NCBI GenBank assembly: GCA_043811005.1 | Contig: JBDRNO010000124.1 | Location: 1-11,965 of the forward strand | Reading direction: 5' to 3' | Length of the DNA stretch: 11,965 nucleotides | Source: JBDRNO01 sp043811005 | GTDB taxonomy: Bacteria > Bacteroidota > Bacteroidia > NORP154 | Shown here: positions 6,151-11,965 of the stretch, piece by piece | Numbering within the stretch: the first letter of the stretch is position 1 | Layout of the letters: every line of letters starts with the position of its first letter | The notes under the pieces: generated by a model | The model's input: only the letters and a program-made list of their open reading frames with translations | Told to the model about the DNA's origin: nothing | The model's database searches: none | Program-made: the position numbers and the translations under genes

Positions 6151-8976
6151 ATGAACATCAAATTTCTTAATCGATATTTAAGCTTTCCAATAATTCCGAA
6201 CTTTTGGAAAGCTCCACATACACTTATTTTAGTTTGTTTATTTTTAATTTTAAACAACTTATCTGCTCAGCCGGATGAAGATTGTCTTATGTGTCATGAA
6301 GATCCTGGATTAACAACAGTAAGGTATGGGAAAACCAAATCTTTACATATTACCGGTAAAGTTATAAACAAATCTGTTCACAAAGATGTAACATGTGCTT
6401 CATGTCATACAGATGCTGCTGTCGAAGAATTCCCTCATCCCGAGACCTTAAAACAAGTAGATTGTGGTAGTTGCCATTCGGGACCTCAAAAGTATTTCGA
6501 TGCCGGAATACATGGACAAGCGCTTAAACTCAATGCATTATATGCGCCTGATTGTAAAGAATGTCATGGTGAACACGATATTTTATCAGGTGCCTCTCCT
6601 GAATCCCGTACTTATAAAATGAATATTCCTGTTTTGTGTGGAAAATGTCATCGGGAAGGCGCTCCGGTTGCAAGGGCATATAATATAACTCAACATAATA
6701 TTCTTGAAAACTACAGTCAGAGTATTCATGGAAAGGGATTGTTTAAAAGCGGTCTTATTGTATCAGCAACCTGTAATGATTGTCATGAAAATCATTTAAT
6801 ATTACCTCATACTAGTCCTAATTCAAGCATTTCGACCAATAAAATTGCCAAAACTTGTATGAAATGTCATGTGAGGATTGAGGAAGTTCATGCGAAAGTT
6901 ATTAAAGGGGAATTATGGGAAGAAAAACCCGGGGCTATCCCTGCTTGTACAGATTGTCATCCTCCGCATAAAGTTAATGTTCAAAATGTTTTAGGGACGA
7001 TATCAGACCTGGCATGTTTAAAGTGTCATGAAAAGGATGATGTTCATAAGCTCTTCAATGATGAAAGAGTTTCTTTAAAAGTTGACAAGTCTGATTTGTC
7101 AAATTCTGTCCATAAAAATATCCCTTGTGTAAAATGTCATTCGGATGTATCAACTTCATTAAAACGTCCTTGTGAGACAGCGAGAAAAGTTGACTGTTCT
7201 AATTGCCACGCTGAAGTATCCAACCTTTATTTTGCCAGCGGTCATGGGCAGGCATATTTCAGGAAAGATGAAAATGCACCATATTGTACCGGCTGTCATG
7301 GAACTCACAAAACAAAATCAAGATATGATGATACAGCTCCAATCTACAGAACCCATATACCAGTGCTTTGCGGGGAATGTCATCGTGAAGATGGGAAGGC
7401 AGTTGAAAAAACACACCTAAAAGAGATTGATGCATATTATGATTATTCAACAAGTGTTCATGGCAGGGGTTTGACAGAAAAAGGTTTAACGGTAAGCGCT
7501 ATATGTACTGATTGTCATTCTTCGCATTATATATTGAAAGAATCTGATGAGAGTTCTACTATCCACCCTAAAAATATTCCCTCAACATGCGCTACTTGTC
7601 ATAAAGGCATCTACGATGAATATATTCAGAGCGATCATGCTATTACCCGGAATGGTGAGGAAGGTAAATTTCCGACATGTGTAGTTTGTCATACAGCGCA
7701 TGTTATCACTGAATTTGATCAGGATAAATTCATGAAGGAGGTTACGCTGCAATGTGGTGTTTGTCATAAAGAAGTAGCTGAAACGTACCTGGATACATAT
7801 CACGGAAAAGCATACCAGCTTGGATATTTAAAAACAGCAAGGTGTTCTGATTGTCACGGGGCTCATAAAATCCTGAATGTGAACAATCCTAATTCATCTG
7901 TCGGAACTAAAAATATTGTAGCAACCTGCCAGAAATGCCATGCTGATGCCAATATGAGATTTACCGGCTATTTAACCCATGCCACCCATCATAATAGAGG
8001 TAAATACCCAATATTATTTTTTACATTTTGGGGAATGACCTCTTTACTTATCGGAGTATTTGGGTTTTTCGGAATTCATTTACTTTTATGGCTACCTCGA
8101 TCCTACCGTGAAAGGAAAAAGAAACATCACAAGAAAACCTTTGGCGACAAATATTACATTCGCAGGTTTTCACGCAGTCAAAGAATTACTCATATTTTTG
8201 TAATTCTTAGTTTTCTATTGTTAGCTTTAACAGGTATGATACTAAAGTTTGCCAACATGGAGTGGGCAAACTTCCTATCCAAATATATTGGTGGAGTTAA
8301 GGTAGCTGGAAACATTCACCGGTTTGCGGCAATTATGACTTTTGGATATTTTATTTTTCATGTTTTTTCATTAATTCAACTAAAAGTCAAGCGTCATGTA
8401 CCAATAATGAAGTTCATATTTGGAAGTGATTCGCTGATGTTTAACAGCCAGGATCTAAGAGATTTTTGGGCTACAATAAAATGGTTTTTTGGAAAAGGGC
8501 CGCGTCCTGATTATGGTCGCTGGACATATTGGGAAAAATTTGACTATATGGCAGTATTTTGGGGTGTTGCTGTAATTGGATTTTCCGGTTTAATACTATG
8601 GTTTCCTGAGTTCTTTACGAAGTTTTTCCCTGGCTGGTTGATTAATGTTGCGCAAATCATTCATAGTGACGAAGCTTTATTAGCTGCAGGATTTATTTTT
8701 ACGATCCACTTTTTTAACACTCATTTCCGCCCGGAAGCTTTTCCAATGGATACTGTTATGTTTACAGGTCTCATTCCTTTTGAAGAATTTAAAAAAGAGA
8801 GACATCGTGAATATGAGGAATTAAAAAAATCCGGTAAACTGAAAAAAGTTGTGGTTAAAAAAGAATTCCCAAACTCATGGGAATCAATAGCGAAAATGTT
8901 TGGATATTTTTTCTTAGCTATTGGCTTAACTCTGGTTGTTTTGATTATATATTCCATGCTGTTTGGATATAAATAA
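6151..8976 (+). CDS. 19-haem cytochrome c fused to membrane b-type cytochrome (CbcL-like)
   Basis: Likely inner-membrane quinone-linked electron-transfer protein with a large periplasmic haem domain. A signal peptide ends near residue 40 (LSAQ). Nineteen CxxCH motifs begin at 45, 82, 105, 135, 163, 208, 236, 266, 289, 326, 349, 379, 407, 452, 480, 510, 535, 565 and 593. Motifs 1-8 and 9-16 are each exactly 244 residues apart, so an octahaem unit was duplicated; 17-19 copy part of it. Distal-ligand histidines recur as S(V/I)HG(K/R)G. The C-terminal part has about six membrane segments (619-648, 680-700, 723-744, 797-818, 840-857, 915-938). Histidines 681, 723, 737, 838, 853 and 858 are placed as in FdnI/HydC-type dihaem cytochrome b. 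Geobacter CbcL has the same design with nine c-haems and oxidises menaquinol. The exact acceptor here is unknown. Confidence 0.88.
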   Translation: MNIKFLNRYLSFPIIPNFWKAPHTLILVCLFLILNNLSAQPDEDCLMCHEDPGLTTVRYGKTKSLHITGKVINKSVHKDVTCASCHTDAAVEEFPHPETLKQVDCGSCHSGPQKYFDAGIHGQALKLNALYAPDCKECHGEHDILSGASPESRTYKMNIPVLCGKCHREGAPVARAYNITQHNILENYSQSIHGKGLFKSGLIVSATCNDCHENHLILPHTSPNSSISTNKIAKTCMKCHVRIEEVHAKVIKGELWEEKPGAIPACTDCHPPHKVNVQNVLGTISDLACLKCHEKDDVHKLFNDERVSLKVDKSDLSNSVHKNIPCVKCHSDVSTSLKRPCETARKVDCSNCHAEVSNLYFASGHGQAYFRKDENAPYCTGCHGTHKTKSRYDDTAPIYRTHIPVLCGECHREDGKAVEKTHLKEIDAYYDYSTSVHGRGLTEKGLTVSAICTDCHSSHYILKESDESSTIHPKNIPSTCATCHKGIYDEYIQSDHAITRNGEEGKFPTCVVCHTAHVITEFDQDKFMKEVTLQCGVCHKEVAETYLDTYHGKAYQLGYLKTARCSDCHGAHKILNVNNPNSSVGTKNIVATCQKCHADANMRFTGYLTHATHHNRGKYPILFFTFWGMTSLLIGVFGFFGIHLLLWLPRSYRERKKKHHKKTFGDKYYIRRFSRSQRITHIFVILSFLLLALTGMILKFANMEWANFLSKYIGGVKVAGNIHRFAAIMTFGYFIFHVFSLIQLKVKRHVPIMKFIFGSDSLMFNSQDLRDFWATIKWFFGKGPRPDYGRWTYWEKFDYMAVFWGVAVIGFSGLILWFPEFFTKFFPGWLINVAQIIHSDEALLAAGFIFTIHFFNTHFRPEAFPMDTVMFTGLIPFEEFKKERHREYEELKKSGKLKKVVVKKEFPNSWESIAKMFGYFFLAIGLTLVVLIIYSMLFGYK

Positions 8977-8978
8977 AA

Positions 8979-9036
8979 GTTATACACCACTAAAACAGAT
9001 TTGCTAAAATTACTGCCCTCTTTAGTGCGGTATAAC
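8979..9036 (+). terminator. Inverted repeat just after the 19-haem gene
   Basis: GTTATACACCACTAAA (8979-8994) and TTTAGTGCGGTATAAC (9021-9036) pair at 14 of 16 positions around a 26-base loop, two bases after the stop codon. The position suggests transcript termination or 3'-end protection. There is no T-run, so it is not a classical factor-independent terminator. Confidence 0.35.
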
Positions 9037-9152
9037 TGGTTCTAATCATCTTTGCATTCACAAACCCGATAAGAAACAGTATACAACCTCATATTATATA
9101 TGCTATTACCCCCCAAAGTTTTGTTTTTTTACTGGTACATTTTCAATTTTGA
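9026..9152. repeat. Diverged duplicate of 6021-6106, copy 2
   Basis: Contains TGCGGTATAA (9026-9035), TATGCTATT (9099-9107) and TACTGGTAC plus TTTTCAATTTTGA (9130-9152) in the same order as copy 1, with extra bases between blocks. The two copies precede the two cytochrome transcription units. This one is now about 540 bp from its gene, partly because of the element inserted at 9254-9510. Confidence 0.55.
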
Positions 9153-9168
9153 AACCGAAAGATGATTA
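9043..9168. repeat. 11-bp inverted repeat spanning copy 2
   Basis: TAATCATCTTT (9043-9053) and AAAGATGATTA (9158-9168) are perfect inverted copies 104 bp apart. They bracket most of the duplicated intergenic segment. Role unknown; this may be a decayed element end. Confidence 0.35.
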
Positions 9169-9243
9169 ATTTTGCCCAAATTTGATAATAGTCAGTTGTT
9201 GGTTTATACTCAGACTCCGTAATCAGTACATACCTCCCAGCCC

Positions 9244-9253
9244 ACCAGAGGCG
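9244..9253. repeat. Left flanking direct repeat ACCAGAGGCG
   Basis: This 10-bp sequence is repeated exactly at 9511-9520, immediately outside the other end of the 9254-9510 element. It has the look of a target-site duplication. Confidence 0.6.
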
Positions 9254-9510
9254 CATTGGCGTCAAGTTAAAGTGTAGTATGACAACAGGAATCTATATAA
9301 ATAATAAGCTGTTTAGGATAAATTGAATATCGAATATTGAACATTAGAATATCGAATAACGAATTTAAAAAAATTATAACTTGGCTGACGTGATATAATT
9401 CAAAATTCATCATTCGATTGTTCGATGTTCATTATTCAAAAAAGCGTTTAATTTATTGCTTTGTAGATGTAATATTGTTTGTTTTCTAACTCCTTAACTT
9501 GACGCCTAAG
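9254..9510. mobile_element. 257-bp MITE-like element
   Basis: The ends CATTGGCGTCAAGTTAA (9254-9270) and, inverted, CTTAGGCGTCAAGTTAA (9494-9510) agree at 15 of 17 positions, with a perfect 13-bp core GGCGTCAAGTTAA. Exact 10-bp direct repeats (9244-9253, 9511-9520) abut both ends. The interior has no ORF. It carries arrays of GAATATCGAAT-like words in inverted orientation (9324-9343 against 9419-9438, 16 of 20). This is the structure of a non-autonomous transposable element. The transposase family that would move it is not recognised. Confidence 0.6.
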
Positions 9511-9520
9511 ACCAGAGGCG
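9511..9520. repeat. Right flanking direct repeat ACCAGAGGCG
   Basis: Exact copy of 9244-9253. It forms most of the left arm of a small palindrome, CCAGAGGC-GAGTTT-GCCTTTGG (9512-9533, 7 of 8 paired), which suggests that the element entered a palindromic intergenic repeat. Confidence 0.6.
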
Positions 9521-9557
9521 AGTTTGCCTTTGGAGGATAACCAGTACCCGGTTTACC

Positions 9558-9613
9558 TGCCAAAACGCCTGCCCGACCGTAGCGGAGCGAAGGCGGGAAG
9601 TGCAGGCATGGCA
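9558..9613. repeat. GC-rich palindromic intergenic repeat
   Basis: TGCC (9558-9561) and GCCTGC (9567-9572) pair with GCAGGC (9602-9607) and GGCA (9610-9613). The interior CCCG...CGGG region contains CGTAGCGGAGCGAAGGCGGG. The stretch is strikingly GC-rich against its surroundings. Very similar CCCGACCGTAGCG(G/A)AGCGAAGGCGGG repeats are, from memory, dispersed in many environmental genomes. It lies 79 bp upstream of the tetrahaem gene. Confidence 0.5.
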
Positions 9614-9691
9614 ACATTAACTTAGTTTATAATTAACTCAATTATATATAATTTCTTTTTTTATCAATTTACCAAGTTATGTTCTTAAAAT

Positions 9692-10150
9692 ATGCCCATA
9701 CAAATTAAACGACTACTGATTGCTTTTATAATATTTGTTAGTATTTTCCTGGTAATCAGACAATTTTTAATTCCTGAATCATTTGGGGAATTCGGTCATT
9801 ATCGTGCACTCTCATTAAAAGAGAATGAAGATCATGAAATGAAATATGTCGGAGTATCAACATGTAATAATTGTCATGACGATATAGTATCCGGAAAACA
9901 AGATGACCTTCATGAAGCTCTTGATTGTGAAACATGCCACGGACCTGGATATATTCATGCCGGGTCTCCGGAAGCCGGACAATTGGAAATTCCTGAAGAA
10001 CGGGAATCTTGCGGCAGATGCCATTCTTTTAATCCGGCCAGACCAAAGAAATATATAACTCAAGTTGATTTATCTGAACATAATGTAGATAAAAAGTGTA
10101 TTCAATGCCATAATCCACATAAACCATGGGACTTAAAAGAACAAAATTGA
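9692..10150 (+). CDS. Membrane-anchored tetrahaem cytochrome c
   Basis: A 152-residue c-type cytochrome held to the inner membrane by an uncleaved N-terminal segment (about 7-23), with the haem domain in the periplasm. Four CxxCH motifs start at 58 (CNNCH), 79 (CETCH), 107 (CGRCH) and 136 (CIQCH). Additional histidines, including His74, His89, His130 and His143, could supply distal ligands. The last 25 bp overlap the start of the iron-sulfur gene, so the genes are co-expressed and translationally coupled. The order tetrahaem cytochrome, four-cluster ferredoxin, NrfD protein is like NrfBCD and like the Geobacter Cbc4 (CbcSTU) set. It would therefore exchange electrons between the quinone module and periplasmic partners. 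The ATG at 9692 is chosen because it starts the basic-then-hydrophobic anchor. Confidence 0.88.
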   Translation: MPIQIKRLLIAFIIFVSIFLVIRQFLIPESFGEFGHYRALSLKENEDHEMKYVGVSTCNNCHDDIVSGKQDDLHEALDCETCHGPGYIHAGSPEAGQLEIPEERESCGRCHSFNPARPKKYITQVDLSEHNVDKKCIQCHNPHKPWDLKEQN

Positions 10151-10887
10151 CAAAGCGCGATTTTTTAAGAAAATCCGCTGCATTGGCAGGTGGATTGTTC
10201 GCTACATATTTGTTTGAACCGTTTAATGCAATTTTATTTGCTGCTGATACTGAAAACAAAACAGGCATATCATATGGAATTGGAATAGATCTGGAAAAAT
10301 GTATCGGTTGTGGTAGTTGTGCAAAAGCATGTAAAAACGAAAATAATATTACAGAGAAATATTTCCGCAATTGGGTTGAACAATATACTATAACTAATGA
10401 TCATGATATTAAAGTAGAGTCACCAAATGGAGGAATAGACGGATTCACACAATCATTTCAGGAAGAAAATATTTTCAAGTCCTTCTTTGTTCCCAAAATG
10501 TGTAATCATTGTTCAAAATCACCTTGTGTACAGGTATGCCCTGTTGGCGCTACATTTCACAGCCCTGACGGTGTGGTATTAGTTGATAAAAATTATTGTC
10601 TTGGATGTGGATATTGTGTACAGGCATGTCCTTATGGTAGCAGGTATATTGATCATGACGCGGGAGTCGTGGATAAGTGTACTCTTTGTTATCACCGGAT
10701 CAAAAAGGGAATGTCTCCTGCATGTGTAGCAGTTTGTCCGACTAATGCAAGGATCTATGGTGATTTGAATGAAAAAGACGGGGTTATGCAAAAATTTCTT
10801 AAAGAACATAATTGTATGGTATTAAAGCCACATCTAAATACCGGATGTAAACTTTTTTACAATTCACTTAACTCTGAAGTAAGATAA
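10126..10887 (+). CDS. Four-[4Fe-4S] ferredoxin subunit (NrfC/PsrB/CbcT-like)
   Basis: Electron-wiring subunit of 253 residues, probably exported folded through Tat. The N-terminus TKRDFLRKSAALAGG resembles a twin-arginine signal, but the pair is Lys-Arg. Four cysteine sets are complete: C59-C62-C65-C69, C126-C129-C134-C138, C158-C161-C164-C168 and C185-C188-C200-C204. The clusters pair across the sequence in the way usual for the NrfC/DmsB/PsrB family, giving a four-cluster chain. It starts inside the tetrahaem gene (25-bp overlap), and the NrfD-type gene begins three bases after its stop. It most likely docks on the periplasmic face of that membrane protein and passes electrons to or from the tetrahaem cytochrome. 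No catalytic molybdopterin subunit is seen before the window ends. Confidence 0.9.
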   Translation: MGLKRTKLTKRDFLRKSAALAGGLFATYLFEPFNAILFAADTENKTGISYGIGIDLEKCIGCGSCAKACKNENNITEKYFRNWVEQYTITNDHDIKVESPNGGIDGFTQSFQEENIFKSFFVPKMCNHCSKSPCVQVCPVGATFHSPDGVVLVDKNYCLGCGYCVQACPYGSRYIDHDAGVVDKCTLCYHRIKKGMSPACVAVCPTNARIYGDLNEKDGVMQKFLKEHNCMVLKPHLNTGCKLFYNSLNSEVR

Positions 10888-10890
10888 CAA

Positions 10891-11965
10891 ATGATTTTAG
10901 CTGAAACTATCAATGAAATGCTTCCCAAGGTAGATGGATTTATCTACCCGAATGAATTAGACTTGACATGGGGAATACTTATCGTACTATACCCTTATAT
11001 TACAGGACTTGTAGCAGGGGCATTCATTCTCGCATCGCTGGAACGAGTATTTAATATTAAAGTCTTAAAACCAACATATCTGATTGCATTGTTAACGGCA
11101 TTAGCATTTTTGATTGTGGCTGTTTTACCTTTAGTTAGCCACTTAGGCAAGCCATTTAGATCGTATGAAATGTTTATTACACCTCAGCCCTCATCTGCCA
11201 TGGCGATATTTGGTTTTGTCTATTTATGGTATTTAATGGCTGTTCTACTTCTTGAAATATGGCTTGAATACAGGCGTGATATGGTTATTTGGTCAAATGA
11301 AAAGAAAGGTATTATGAAGTGGGTATATAAATTCCTGACATTAGGAGTGGCTGATCTGTCACCAAAAGCAATAAAATTGGATGAAAAACTAGGTTATATC
11401 GTTACCGTAGTAGGTATTCCGTCTGCATTTTTACTTCATGGCTATGTAGGTTTTATATTTGGCTCACTTAAAGCCAATCCCTGGTGGTCAAGTGTGATGA
11501 TGCTGGTAATTTTCCTTTTTTCAGCAATGGTGTCTGGTATTGCATTGGTGATGATAGTTTATATGGCTATCTCATATCTGCGTAAAATTAAAACAGATAT
11601 AAATTGTTTAGATGCAATTGGAAAGTATCTGTTCTATATTCTTATTCTGGATTTCACACTCGAATCACTAGACCAAATTCATAGGATCTATGAAGCTGAA
11701 GAGTCATTTGAAATAATTTCTCTTTTAGTATCAGGGAAATTATATATTACTTTATTGATCATGCAGGTTTTTATAGGAACGTTAATACCATTATTTATTT
11801 TGGGAACTTTACAATTCTATAAACCAATGGAAAATATCAGAAAGACTTTGTATTTTCTCGTTGGTATTTTTGTGCTTATTGGTATATTTTTCATGAGATG
11901 GAATGTGGTTATTGGAGGCCAGCTTTTCTCAAAAAGCTTTTTAGGATTTACAAGCTTCAAATTGG
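10891..11965 (+). CDS. NrfD/PsrC-type membrane quinone subunit (3' end cut)
   Basis: Integral membrane protein expected to bind menaquinol and exchange electrons with the ferredoxin subunit. The 358 visible codons from ATG 10891 have no stop and run off the window; the part seen is close to full length for the family. About eight or nine hydrophobic segments are visible, beginning with WGILIVLYPYITGLVAGAF (about 27-45). Family marks include SHLGKPFR with His84, LLHGYVGFIFG with His183, and RWNVVIGGQ beginning at Arg336 near the end, which is highly typical of NrfD proteins. It starts three bases after the ferredoxin gene, so translation is coupled. In known complexes of this class (Nrf, Psr, Qrc, alternative complex III) this subunit holds the quinone site. 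Direction of electron flow here is inferred as quinol oxidation. Confidence 0.9.
   Translation, partial: MILAETINEMLPKVDGFIYPNELDLTWGILIVLYPYITGLVAGAFILASLERVFNIKVLKPTYLIALLTALAFLIVAVLPLVSHLGKPFRSYEMFITPQPSSAMAIFGFVYLWYLMAVLLLEIWLEYRRDMVIWSNEKKGIMKWVYKFLTLGVADLSPKAIKLDEKLGYIVTVVGIPSAFLLHGYVGFIFGSLKANPWWSSVMMLVIFLFSAMVSGIALVMIVYMAISYLRKIKTDINCLDAIGKYLFYILILDFTLESLDQIHRIYEAEESFEIISLLVSGKLYITLLIMQVFIGTLIPLFILGTLQFYKPMENIRKTLYFLVGIFVLIGIFFMRWNVVIGGQLFSKSFLGFTSFKL

Larger units (their letters stand above)
8977..9691. other. Repeat-rich 715-bp gap without a gene
   Basis: No credible coding frame. In order it holds a 16-bp inverted repeat (8979-9036), the second copy of a duplicated intergenic segment (9026-9152) overlapped by an 11-bp inverted repeat (9043-9168), a 257-bp transposon-like element (9254-9510) with flanking direct repeats, a GC-rich palindrome (9558-9613), and an AT-rich leader of about 80 bp before the tetrahaem gene. 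Confidence 0.7.

Noticed and set aside
7172..7453. Additional overlapping frames within the multihaem gene
   Set aside because: They are shadows of the 19-haem coding frame with no independent support.
9310..9440. CRISPR-like array of GAATATCGAAT words
   Set aside because: Words are short, irregularly spaced and have no unique spacers; they form an inverted-repeat array inside a transposon-like element.

Overview
The window looks like a chromosomal segment of an anaerobically respiring member of the Bacteroidota or a near relative. The support is indirect: AT-rich DNA, few recognisable Shine-Dalgarno sequences, signal peptides ending in Ala-Gln (SAQ, SQAQ), a free-standing four-helix-bundle (23S-IVP-type) gene, and AT-rich intergenic repeats of a kind I associate with that phylum. 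No rRNA or tRNA gene was seen.

Left part (1-4115, minus strand) is a molybdate/tungstate uptake locus. In transcription order it holds a short ModE-like DNA-binding protein, an outer-membrane beta-barrel of the alginate-export type, a WtpA-type lipoprotein binding protein and a WtpB-type permease. Two junctions are 4-bp overlaps, which argues for one operon. No ATPase gene (wtpC/modC) follows the permease in the window. Upstream are a long hairpin, a small dyad and a 62-residue gene ending in NCQLGCF.

Middle (4457-6150, plus strand): hemC (hydroxymethylbilane synthase), then a decayed mobile-looking unit at about 5408-5956. It has imperfect outer inverted repeats, inner AT-rich inverted repeats, and between them a four-helix-bundle ORF whose natural start appears lost by a 1-bp frameshift.

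Right part (6151-11965, plus strand) is an electron-transfer region. A 941-residue protein carries 19 CxxCH haem sites fused to a membrane b-type cytochrome, the architecture of Geobacter CbcL. After a 715-bp repeat-rich gap come a membrane-anchored tetrahaem cytochrome, a four-[4Fe-4S] ferredoxin subunit and an NrfD-type membrane subunit (cut by the window end). This trio resembles Nrf-type quinone modules and Geobacter Cbc4. Together the right-hand genes would move electrons between the menaquinone pool and periplasmic haem proteins. HemC feeds haem synthesis, and Mo/W uptake would supply a molybdo- or tungstoenzyme, none of which is encoded here.

The most unusual points are the exact 244-residue tandem duplication of an octahaem unit in the 19-haem protein, a 257-bp ORF-less element (9254-9510) with 17-bp terminal inverted repeats and 10-bp flanking direct repeats, and the four-helix-bundle gene boxed by two nested pairs of inverted repeats.
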